DNA from: a virus
Virus record (IMG/VR): IMGVR_UViG_3300046665_000767
Location: 1-39,793 of that record
Length of the DNA stretch: 39,793 nt
Reading direction: 5' to 3' (one strand)
The notes below the pieces were generated by a model. It did not search any database. It was not told the origin of the DNA and saw only the letters and a program-made list of their open reading frames with translations. The translations under genes and the position numbers were made by a program. Shown in pieces: positions 6,388 through 12,808 of the stretch. The stretch's first letter is position 1, and every line of letters begins with the position of its first letter.

Positions 6388-6968
6388 ACCGAACATCCAT
6401 CACGCGCAAGAAGAAGACCTGCGCCAATCCAGTCTGCGACGTCCAGTTCGTGCCAGCCCAGCTCGGCCAAAAGGTCTGCGGCTGGGCATGCGGCCTAGCC
6501 ATCGCGCCGGCGAATCAGGACAAAGCGCGCAAGGCCATTGAGCAGCGCGAGCGCAGGGAGATTCGGGTTCGTAAGGAGAAGCTGAAGAGTAGGGCGGATC
6601 ACCTCAAGGACACGCAGCATGCCTTCAATGCTTGGATACGTCAGCGCGACGCAGGCGATCCGTGCATCAGCTGCGGGACCACTGCGGACGTTCAATATTG
6701 CGCGGGCCACTACCGGACAACCGCGGCCGCTCCAGAGCTTCGCTTCGAACCGCTCAATGTGCATCTGCAGTGCAATCGCAACTGCAACATGGGCAAGTCC
6801 GGGAATCTTTTGGGCTACCGGCCGAGGCTGATCGAGAAGATCGGCGCCGAAAAGGTTGAGTGGCTGGAGGGCCCGCATGAGCCGAAGAAATACACGATCG
6901 AAGAGTTGCAGGCGATGACCGCGCATTACCGCGCACTGGTCCGAGAACTGAAGGGGAGAGCAGCATGA
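6384..6968 (+). CDS. ninG: NinG recombination protein
   Basis: 194 aa. Paired cysteines near the N-terminus (C13, C18, then KVCGWACG) form a zinc site; a long basic helix follows (RERREIRVRKEKLKSRADHL); the C-terminal half has an HNH-like zinc/nuclease region (CISCG...YCAGHYRT...LQCNRNCNMGKSGN). This is the NinG (lambda Rap) architecture, a junction-resolving endonuclease in phage recombination. Start chosen at the ATG overlapping the previous stop; an upstream in-frame extension would lie over another gene. Confidence 0.9.
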   Translation: MNRTSITRKKKTCANPVCDVQFVPAQLGQKVCGWACGLAIAPANQDKARKAIEQRERREIRVRKEKLKSRADHLKDTQHAFNAWIRQRDAGDPCISCGTTADVQYCAGHYRTTAAAPELRFEPLNVHLQCNRNCNMGKSGNLLGYRPRLIEKIGAEKVEWLEGPHEPKKYTIEELQAMTAHYRALVRELKGRAA

Positions 6969-7546
6969 ATATCAACTCGGCTCGGCAGGCTTGGCACGAT
7001 TGCACCTATAACCCGGCGCCCGGCCAGAGTTCGGACGTCGTCCAGCTTGGCGTTGTTGTGCAAAACACCGAGCGCGGACCTACTGCAAATCACGCGGTGC
7101 ACAGTGCGCTCGCGGGCCACATCCAGTCAGCGATTGCCCGGCTTCACCCTCAGGTTCGAGTATTTGGCGAGTACATGTACGCCGCGAACCGCGATAACGA
7201 TATCCGCGAGGCTGCCGAAGAGGTGGTTTGCACCATGGTGCTCTCCAAGTCTAAGCGAATGACTGCTGCCAAGCGCGAGAAGCTGGAGTATGTCGTCAAG
7301 GGAGTAATGCGCCGCTATCGCTATATGCATCAGGGTGGGCAGTCAGCGAATGACGACCCACTGCCTAGCCCCGAGAAGTTCCGAGCCTGGCTGTGGAACG
7401 AATACGGTGTGCGGCTGGAGTCATGTGCCTGGGCTCGCGATTGGGAGCCGGTTATCAAGCTGATCTTTGAATGCTGCGAGGACCTGGATCGGATGGCGTT
7501 GAGCCCAGTCGGGGCGGTCATTTACCAGATGAAAGAGGCAGCGTAG
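6965..7546 (+). CDS. Putative late-gene regulator in the Q position
   Basis: 193-aa helical protein (VRVFGEYMYAANRDNDIREAAEEVV..., KREKLEYVVKGVMRRYRYMHQGG) with no motif I can name with certainty. It is the last gene of the early/middle operon, directly after ninG and directly before a promoter-terminator pair that leads into the lysis genes; in lambdoid phages that place belongs to the antiterminator Q. Assignment rests on position, not similarity. ATGA overlap with ninG. Confidence 0.5.
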   Translation: MNINSARQAWHDCTYNPAPGQSSDVVQLGVVVQNTERGPTANHAVHSALAGHIQSAIARLHPQVRVFGEYMYAANRDNDIREAAEEVVCTMVLSKSKRMTAAKREKLEYVVKGVMRRYRYMHQGGQSANDDPLPSPEKFRAWLWNEYGVRLESCAWARDWEPVIKLIFECCEDLDRMALSPVGAVIYQMKEAA

Positions 7547-7559
7547 CGTCCTGTTGAGT

Positions 7560-7582
7560 CCCACTGCATCCAGTGGGATTTT
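7560..7582 (+). terminator. Short intrinsic terminator after the early operon
   Basis: CCCACTG / CAGTGGG 7-bp stem with a CATC tetraloop, followed by ATTTT. The T-run is short, so termination may be partial. Confidence 0.6.
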
Positions 7583-7588
7583 AAGGTG

Positions 7589-7617
7589 TTGACTTCCCGC
7601 ACGGCTGAGGGCATCAT
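7589..7617 (+). promoter_or_regulatory. Putative late promoter (pR'-like)
   Basis: -35 TTGACT (7589-7594), exact 17-nt spacer, -10 CATCAT (7612-7617). Transcription would begin near 7624 and meet a strong terminator about 50 nt later. Promoter followed at once by a terminator, just after a Q-position gene, is the lambdoid late-control layout. Confidence 0.5.
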
Positions 7618-7666
7618 TTTGCCACATTGAGTATTTTGCCTACGGCAACTTGCTCGCTGATACAAG

Positions 7667-7693
7667 AAAACCCGGCCGCCGCGCCGGGTTTTT
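7667..7693. terminator. Bidirectional intrinsic terminator
   Basis: CCCGGC / GCCGGG stem with a CGCCGC loop, flanked by AAAA on the left and TTTTT on the right. Rightward it would stop unmodified late transcripts (tR'-like); leftward it ends the minus-strand gene next to it. Confidence 0.85.
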
Positions 7694-7697
7694 GCAT

Positions 7698-7925
7698 TCA
7701 TGGACGGTATTCTTTTCCGAATCCTGCGCATATAGGGCAGGTAAGCCCGTCTTCACGACCGGTTCCCGAGCATCGGGTGCACGTGTGCAAATCATTCGGT
7801 CCAAAGGAATGGAGTGCTGCCTTGCAGCGTTGGCCGCCCCCAATATCCGACACACACGCATCGTTGGAATGCTTGGCGCTAGGCCGTCCGCAGGATCTGC
7901 ACACTGAGTTAGGCATCGACTGCAT
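7698..7925 (-). CDS. Small cysteine-rich, zinc-ribbon-like protein
   Basis: 75 aa with three CxxC pairs: CRSC, CTRCSGTG and CPICAGFG. The last two resemble the CxxCxGxG zinc modules of DnaJ, so a zinc-binding, possibly nucleic-acid or protein-binding role is likely. The ATG is chosen because GAGG lies 8 nt upstream; a GTG three codons earlier is possible. It points against the late operon and ends 5 nt from a bidirectional terminator. A TACAAT hexamer at 7954-7959 (minus strand) is a possible -10. Likely an accessory gene expressed separately from the late operon. Confidence 0.65.
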   Translation of the reverse strand: MQSMPNSVCRSCGRPSAKHSNDACVSDIGGGQRCKAALHSFGPNDLHTCTRCSGTGREDGLTCPICAGFGKEYRP

Positions 7926-8075
7926 GAAATCCACCTCACTTCAATTTTCATGAATTGTAGCTCAGCCATTCCGGGCCTTTGCATTTGCAGGGGCCTTTTC
8001 ATTTTCGGCTCACCCACGCCCATCGCCCCGAGCTGGGAGTGCCGGTGAAGCCGACTTAATTGCGCTCCCTCCCTT

Positions 8076-8097
8076 GGCCGCTTACCCGGCCTTTTTT
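8076..8097 (+). terminator. Intrinsic terminator ahead of the lysis genes
   Basis: GGCCG / CGGCC stem, CTTACC loop, six T residues. Together with the terminator at 7667 it forms a double barrier that late transcription must pass to reach the holin. The rest of the 7926-8128 interval holds no gene that I can support. Confidence 0.75.
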
Positions 8098-8128
8098 AAT
8101 TCAGCTCCCTTCAGGGGAGGACAGTCGG

Positions 8129-8455
8129 ATGTCCAACATGCCCGAGAAAAACCCTGATTTCTGGGCGCAAGTCTGGATCGTCGTCACGACGCCGCTTTGG
8201 CAGGGCGCAATCATGTCGGCAACCATCTCGATGCTGCGCGTCCTCTATGAAGGGAAAGAAGCAAACAAGCGCCGCGTCTTGCTCGAAGCGCTCATGTGCG
8301 GCGGCTTGAGCTTGTCGGCCAGTAGCGTCATCGAGTGGATGGCCTGGCCTTCCAGTCTTTCGGTGGGAGCGGGCGGCGCCATCGGCTTCATCGGAGTGAC
8401 CGCCATTCGTGAATTGATCATCAGGTTTCTCGGTCGCAAGGCGGATTCAGCATGA
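8129..8455 (+). CDS. Holin, lambda-family (phage holin 3 type)
   Basis: 108 aa. The motif PLWQGAIMSATISMLRVLYEGKE followed by two further hydrophobic stretches (LLEALMCGGLSLSASSVIEWM and SVGAGGAIGFIGV) is typical of the lambda-type holin family found in Pseudomonas phages. It forms the inner-membrane lesion that triggers lysis. Start fixed by GGGGAGG 8 nt upstream. Coupled by an ATGA overlap to the spanin gene. Confidence 0.88.
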   Translation: MSNMPEKNPDFWAQVWIVVTTPLWQGAIMSATISMLRVLYEGKEANKRRVLLEALMCGGLSLSASSVIEWMAWPSSLSVGAGGAIGFIGVTAIRELIIRFLGRKADSA

Positions 8456-8883
8456 ACCTCGAACCTGTTGTCGCAGTGACCAAATCAGTCTCCACTCTGC
8501 GTGCCATTGCGGCTGCCATCGTGATCGCCATTGTCATGGGGCTGCTCATAGCTATCCAGCAGATCCGTGTTGTGTCGCTCCAAGGCAACCTCACGTTGGA
8601 ACGTGGCGCCACCGCGACCGCCCTGAGTGCCAACGCCGAGAGCCTGGCTACCATCACCACGCTGCGAGCCGAGGCCGCACGCAATGAGACTTACCGTCTC
8701 GATCTCGATAAGCGGCTGAAAGCCAGCGAGCAAAAAGCCGTACAGGCGAGGAAAGACTTTGAAGACCTCAAACGCAAAAGCCCGGCTGTTCGTAAGTGGG
8801 CTGATCAGCCTTTGCCTGACGGCCTGCGCGGGAAGCCAGCCAGCACCAGTAAAGACAACAACGGTAAGGCTCGAGCCCCCTGA
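8452..8883 (+). CDS. Rz: Inner-membrane spanin Rz
   Basis: 143 aa. One N-terminal transmembrane helix (about residues 15-37, LRAIAAAIVIAIVMGLLIAI) and a long periplasmic coiled coil (about 40-115) define the i-spanin type. It joins with Rz1 to fuse inner and outer membranes in the last step of lysis. The Rz1 gene begins out of frame inside its 3' part. Confidence 0.9.
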   Translation: MNLEPVVAVTKSVSTLRAIAAAIVIAIVMGLLIAIQQIRVVSLQGNLTLERGATATALSANAESLATITTLRAEAARNETYRLDLDKRLKASEQKAVQARKDFEDLKRKSPAVRKWADQPLPDGLRGKPASTSKDNNGKARAP

Positions 8884-9031
8884 ATTGGTCTCATGTGAGC
8901 GCATCACCACAACCGATGACGACCTCGCGCTGAATGGCGACCTTTGGGCGTTGAAGGATCGAGCCGTAAACCTACTCGACACCTGCGCCGATCAGGTCGA
9001 CGCCCAGATCCTCCGAAGCAAAACCAAGTAA
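8759..9031 (+). CDS. Rz1: Outer-membrane spanin lipoprotein Rz1
   Basis: 90 aa, starting at TTG in the alternative frame inside Rz and running 148 nt past the Rz stop. A signal peptide ends at the lipobox LTAC (lipidated C23), followed by Pro residues typical of o-spanins. The TTG is preceded by GAGGAAAG. The weak start codon and embedding are usual for Rz1, which needs to match Rz levels. It is longer than lambda Rz1 (60 aa). Confidence 0.88.
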   Translation: MKTSNAKARLFVSGLISLCLTACAGSQPAPVKTTTVRLEPPELVSCERITTTDDDLALNGDLWALKDRAVNLLDTCADQVDAQILRSKTK

Positions 9032-9033
9032 TC

Positions 9034-9069
9034 CGCGCCACGTTTCGTCAGCGACGGTTTCGTGGCGCG
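9034..9069. other. Strong two-tier hairpin after the lysis genes
   Basis: A perfect 9-bp stem CGCGCCACG / CGTGGCGCG encloses a second stem CGTC / GACG with an AGC loop. There is no T-run, so it is not a standard terminator. It could be an RNA-processing or stabilising structure separating the lysis and downstream messages, or a DNA-level site. Confidence 0.7.
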
Positions 9070-9120
9070 CTCACATATTCCTAGTTCTTGCCGAGCCCCG
9101 GCAATTCTCCGAGGTATGAC

Positions 9121-9393
9121 ATGACCAAGCAGCTCGTTAAGCCGCCTACCAAGAAGCGCGCGCGCTTGAAACCCGAGATTTCGGAAGGCCCCTCCGAGGC
9201 GTTGGCGCCAGACATGTCGATCTCGCCTGCTGTGGCTTCGGAAGTTGATGGCCTGAATCAACGCATCATCGACGCTGTGAATTACGCGAAGACCACCGGC
9301 GTAGCGCAAGGATTCATCGTTGCGGTGCTTCATGGCGCGGCACTGCGGGAGACCGAGATGATGAACCGGCCTGTTCCGGCCGCTCAAGGCTGA
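9121..9393 (+). CDS. Hypothetical protein, faint RebB-like resemblance
   Basis: 90 aa with a basic N-terminus (KPPTKKRARLKPE) and a helical C-terminal half (LNQRIIDAVNYAKTTGVAQG). The N-Q-I-DAV pattern is faintly like RebB-family killing-trait proteins, but length and context are weak support. Start chosen because GAGG precedes the ATG; it heads a group of accessory genes between lysis and packaging. Confidence 0.6.
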   Translation: MTKQLVKPPTKKRARLKPEISEGPSEALAPDMSISPAVASEVDGLNQRIIDAVNYAKTTGVAQGFIVAVLHGAALRETEMMNRPVPAAQG

Positions 9394-9398
9394 TAGGT

Positions 9399-9608
9399 AT
9401 GAAGATCATCGTCAGCAAGCTCCTCGGCTCTGCGGAGGTCGAATTTCTGCGTGAGGGTACAGTCGTGCACGTCGAGCGCTTCAAGGGCAAGACAGCGAGC
9501 CCATATGAGCGCGCGATCCGGACCGCCGAAGCGTTCGACGATCACCGATGCCGCTTTGTGACAGTGATGCCGGATGACTGGAAGTTCGAGTATGAGGTGG
9601 TGGCGTGA
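9399..9608 (+). CDS. Small hypothetical protein (69 aa)
   Basis: 69 aa alpha/beta protein (MKIIVSKLLGSAEVEFLREG ... DDWKFEYEVVA), unrecognised. It overlaps the start of the HslV-like gene by GTGA, so the two are probably translated together and may act together. Confidence 0.65.
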   Translation: MKIIVSKLLGSAEVEFLREGTVVHVERFKGKTASPYERAIRTAEAFDDHRCRFVTVMPDDWKFEYEVVA

Positions 9609-10051
9609 CGACAATTGCCTACAAAGATGGCGTGATCGCCTATGACTCCAGAATTACCAACGGCAGCACGATTACCCACGACGATTTCGAAAAGCTCCAG
9701 GAAGTGAAAGGCGTGAAGTTCGTCTTGGCTGGATGCGTGTGTGATTACGCGAAATTGATCTGTGCGTGGTTCGGCGAGTCATTTAGCGTCTCTGTTGAAG
9801 CATCAGCCTTGGTGTTCGACGGTGAGTCACTTTGCTATTTCGCCTATAGCGAGAAGGACGGGCCCTGCAAAACCCCTGTTTGGCTCGAACGCCCGTACGT
9901 GTTGGGCAGCGGCTCTGACTTCGCATTGACAGCCATGGACATGGGCGCGACCGCCGCCGAGGCTGTTGAGATGGCGAAGAAGCGAGACACATGCACCGGC
10001 GGGCTTGTGCGTAGATTGTTCATTTGCGAGCAGAGTGTGCCGCAGGATTAG
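9605..10051 (+). CDS. HslV/proteasome-like Ntn-hydrolase fold protein
   Basis: 148 aa. The opening MTTIAYKDGVIAYDSR followed by LAGCVCDYAKLI, then YVLGSGSDFALTAMDMGATAAEAVEMA, follows the HslV/20S proteasome subunit pattern. Removal of Met would expose Thr2 as the nucleophile. Such single-gene phage homologues occur in tailed phages with no HslU partner. Whether it degrades proteins, matures virion proteins or is inactive cannot be told from sequence. GTG start overlapping the previous stop. Confidence 0.72.
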   Translation: MTTIAYKDGVIAYDSRITNGSTITHDDFEKLQEVKGVKFVLAGCVCDYAKLICAWFGESFSVSVEASALVFDGESLCYFAYSEKDGPCKTPVWLERPYVLGSGSDFALTAMDMGATAAEAVEMAKKRDTCTGGLVRRLFICEQSVPQD

Positions 10052-10062
10052 TGCGGCATATT
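10038..10062. terminator. Weak hairpin between convergent genes
   Basis: TGCCGCA / TGCGGCA 7-bp stem with a 7-nt loop that includes the stop codon of the HslV-like gene, followed by TATTT. Possible weak terminator at a convergent junction. Confidence 0.45.
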
Positions 10063-10067
10063 TCCTA

Positions 10068-10304
10068 CTACCTTGCGGCCTGCATCTTTTCCGCAACCCC
10101 TTGAAGGTAACCGATCAGGTATTTCACCTGCTCAGGGGTTGTCGCAATAGGGTATTCGCCGAGTACTGCCCTCAGAACGTCATGATGATCGATGAAGAAG
10201 AGTCCCCCATCAACATAGGTGGCGTACTGGTCGGCAGGAAGTTTGTACATGGTTGGAATATCGATTGCATTGTCTTCGGTATCGATAGTCACGTTGATCT
10301 TCAT
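10068..10304 (-). CDS. Hypothetical protein on the antisense strand (78 aa)
   Basis: 78 aa, acidic (KINVTIDTEDNAIDIPTMYKL ... LIGYLQGVAEKMQAA), unrecognised. The ATG is supported by GAGGT 8 nt upstream; in-frame extension further upstream is unlikely because it would run antisense through the neighbouring gene. It points against the late operon, so it is probably an accessory gene with its own control. Confidence 0.6.
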   Translation of the reverse strand: MKINVTIDTEDNAIDIPTMYKLPADQYATYVDGGLFFIDHHDVLRAVLGEYPIATTPEQVKYLIGYLQGVAEKMQAAR

Positions 10305-10349
10305 TGCATTACCTCGCATCGAATGATTCCCACAAATACCGGCATCGAG

Positions 10350-10368
10350 CCGCTTATTCAAGCGGAGG
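10350..10368 (+). promoter_or_regulatory. Hairpin overlapping the ribosome-binding site
   Basis: CCGCTT / AAGCGG perfect 6-bp stem with an ATTC loop. The last two G of the stem are the first two of the GGAGG used by the metalloprotease gene, so folding would reduce its translation. Confidence 0.6.
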
Positions 10369-10375
10369 TGTGAAA

Positions 10376-10999
10376 GTGAACAGGCCATCACCACCGGCGA
10401 CATTGTTGGAAATGTCTGACCTTTCCGATTTCGGAATTCGCCTGACGCCTGCTCCGGATATATGGAACTGGGTCCAGACAACAGTCCTTGCTGACACGGG
10501 CAGCATCCATAACAAAGACCATGCTCATCTGATTGATGCCGACGTCGCGGTGATGTGGGCATCGGCGGCATTCACAAAGAAAGGCCGGACAGTCGTAGGC
10601 CAGGCCGAGCAGGTCGCCTTCCGTGCAGGAGGGTGGCAGAAAGCCCGGATGGAACAACAGATGATGGATTGGTTCGGTCGTGTGCCGACGTACATCATCA
10701 CCTTGGCTGCCGATTACTGCTCCCAGTGCAGCGATGCTGACTTCTGCGCTCTGGTCGAGCATGAGCTTTACCACATCGCCCAGGCACAGGATCAGCACGG
10801 CGCGCCCAAGTTCACGCAGGAAGGTCTGCCCAAGCTTGAGATGCGCGGTCACGACGTCGAAGAGTTCGTTGGTGTCGTCCGCCGCTATGGTGCGAGCCCT
10901 GAAGTTCAGGTGATGGTCGATGCAGCAAACAAACCTGCCGAGGTAGGCAAATTGAACATTTCGAGGGCCTGCGGAACCTGTCTGCTCAAGTCCGCCTGA
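10376..10999 (+). CDS. Putative phage zinc metallopeptidase
   Basis: 207 aa. HELYH (H129, E130, H133) in EHELYHIAQ is the HExxH zinc-binding motif of metallopeptidases; the surrounding pattern (DADVAVMWA..., ITLAADYC) fits the putative phage metallopeptidase family often found next to the small terminase gene. A CGTC pair lies at the C-terminus. GTG start chosen for its 7-nt spacing from GGAGG. The substrate is unknown; virion-protein processing or interference with the host are possibilities. Confidence 0.75.
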   Translation: MNRPSPPATLLEMSDLSDFGIRLTPAPDIWNWVQTTVLADTGSIHNKDHAHLIDADVAVMWASAAFTKKGRTVVGQAEQVAFRAGGWQKARMEQQMMDWFGRVPTYIITLAADYCSQCSDADFCALVEHELYHIAQAQDQHGAPKFTQEGLPKLEMRGHDVEEFVGVVRRYGASPEVQVMVDAANKPAEVGKLNISRACGTCLLKSA

Positions 11000-11013
11000 C
11001 TCCATGACAGGTA

Positions 11014-11508
11014 ATGACGGGTGTCAACCATATGGCAGTACTACGAAGCGAGGTCAAAGCCTTCATCGTTCAGGCTTTGGCCTGCTTCGATACGCCATCC
11101 CAAGTGGTAGCGCAGGTCAAGACGGAATTCGGGATTGAAATAACTCGCCAGCAGTGCGAATCCCACGATCCCACGAAGTTCGCAGGACAACGGCTCGGCA
11201 AGACCTGGGCTGATTTGTTCCACGTTGCACGCAAGCGCTTTCGAGAGGAAACGCTGGATATCCCGATCGCCAACCGCGCGCACCGACTGAGAACGCTCGG
11301 TCGCATGGCTGAGCGAGCCGAAAACATGAAGAACATATCGCTGACAGCTCAATTACTTGAGCAGGCAGCCAAGGAAGTGGGCGACGTTTTCGTGAATCGC
11401 CGTCTCGAACCTGAAAAGCCTCTTGGCTCCCAAGCTGATCAGCAACACGCGGTCGCTGAATACAGGCTGGAGCCCGACGAGAATGTCCCGACTACCCCGC
11501 ACCTTTGA
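11014..11508 (+). CDS. terS: Terminase small subunit (DUF2280 family)
   Basis: 164 aa. VKAFIVQALACFDTPSQVVAQVKTEFGIEITRQQCESHDP is the DUF2280 signature, an N-terminal helix-turn-helix region linked to small terminases of Pseudomonas and related phages. It recognises phage DNA for packaging. The alternative start M7 (11032) is possible, since neither site has a strong ribosome-binding sequence. It overlaps the large subunit gene by 26 nt. Confidence 0.83.
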   Translation: MTGVNHMAVLRSEVKAFIVQALACFDTPSQVVAQVKTEFGIEITRQQCESHDPTKFAGQRLGKTWADLFHVARKRFREETLDIPIANRAHRLRTLGRMAERAENMKNISLTAQLLEQAAKEVGDVFVNRRLEPEKPLGSQADQQHAVAEYRLEPDENVPTTPHL

Positions 11509-12808
11509 TCAGCCGGTAAAGCTGACGCCGAAGCAGGCCAACATCTACGTTTGGGGCTTCCAGCCTGAAGCGCGCTTCCGTGATGCAGTGTGCGGCCGTC
11601 GGTTCGGCAAAACGTTTCTCGGTAAGGCAGAGATGCGCCGCGCTGCGAGGCTGGCAGCAGATTGGGGCGTCAGCGTTGAGGATGAAATCTGGTACGGCGC
11701 TCCTACATTCAAGCAAGCGAAACGCGTGTTCTGGCGTCGCCTCAAGCAGGCGATCCCGGAAGCGTGGCGCGCGCACCGGCCGAACGAGACTGAATGCTCG
11801 ATCACACTGAAGTCTGGTCACGTCATGCGCGTGGTCGGGCTCGACAACTACGACAACCTGCGCGGCTCTGGCCTCTTCTTCGTCCTGGTGGATGAATGGG
11901 CGGACTGCCCATGGGCTGCCTGGGAAGAAGTGCTCCGGCCGATGCTGTCGACCTGTCAGTACACGTTGCCGGGCGGCGAGACGCGAAAGGGCGGACATGC
12001 CCTGCGCATTGGCACGCCGAAAGGCTTTAACCACTGCTATGACACGTACCTTGATGGCCAGCCAGACGCCGAACCTGATCACAAGAGCTGGCAGTACACG
12101 TCCTTGCAGGGTGGCAACGTTCCTGCCGAAGAGTTGGAAGCGGCTCGTCGCAAGATGGACCCGCGAACGTTTCGGCAAGAGTACGAGGCTGGCTTCGAGA
12201 GCTATTCCGGGATTGTCTACTACACGTTCAGCAGGACTGAAAGCGCGACCACGGAGCGCATAAAGCCCGGCGAAGCGCTGCATATCGGCATGGACTTCAA
12301 CGTCATGAAGATGGCTGCGGTGGTCTACGTGGTTCGAGACGGGCTACCACTTGCCCTTGATGAGTTCCATGGGGTCCGCGACACGCCAGACATGATCGAG
12401 AAGATTCAGGCGAGATTCCAAGGGCACAGTATCGCGGTCTATCCGGATGCCAGCGGGCAGAACACTAGCAGCAAGAATGCCAGCGAATCCGACCTGTCCC
12501 TGCTGAGGAAAGCAGGATTCACCGTAGTGGTGGATTCAACGAACCCAGGGGTCAAGGATCGCGTGAATGCATTGAACGCCGTGCTTTTGAACACCTACGG
12601 CGAGCGGCGCTTAAAGGTCAACATAGATCAATGCCCTCAACTCACGCTGTGCCTGGAGCGTCAGACCTACACCAAAAAAGGTGAGCCGGACAAAGATCCG
12701 AAGAAAGGTCACGACCACATGAACGACGCGGCTGGTTACTTCATCGCCAAACGCTACCCGATCAAAACTCAAACCGCCGGCGTCCGCCGTATTGGAGGAT
12801 TGGCCTGA
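11483..12808 (+). CDS. terL: Terminase large subunit
   Basis: 441-aa packaging motor and nuclease. The ATPase domain carries a Walker A variant CGRRFGKT (K43) and a Walker B LFFVLVDEWAD (D137, E138). The C-terminal RNase H-like nuclease shows D271 in HIGMDFN, a further acidic site in VYPDASG, and a final D in DHMNDAAGY. The start overlapping the small-subunit gene is favoured over a longer version. Its stop shares one base with the portal start. Confidence 0.95.
   Translation: MSRLPRTFDQPVKLTPKQANIYVWGFQPEARFRDAVCGRRFGKTFLGKAEMRRAARLAADWGVSVEDEIWYGAPTFKQAKRVFWRRLKQAIPEAWRAHRPNETECSITLKSGHVMRVVGLDNYDNLRGSGLFFVLVDEWADCPWAAWEEVLRPMLSTCQYTLPGGETRKGGHALRIGTPKGFNHCYDTYLDGQPDAEPDHKSWQYTSLQGGNVPAEELEAARRKMDPRTFRQEYEAGFESYSGIVYYTFSRTESATTERIKPGEALHIGMDFNVMKMAAVVYVVRDGLPLALDEFHGVRDTPDMIEKIQARFQGHSIAVYPDASGQNTSSKNASESDLSLLRKAGFTVVVDSTNPGVKDRVNALNAVLLNTYGERRLKVNIDQCPQLTLCLERQTYTKKGEPDKDPKKGHDHMNDAAGYFIAKRYPIKTQTAGVRRIGGLA

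Noticed and set aside
7627-7953. Plus-strand open frame over the late control region
   Set aside because: Includes the terminator hairpin and is antisense to the Cys-rich gene, which has a better start and motifs.
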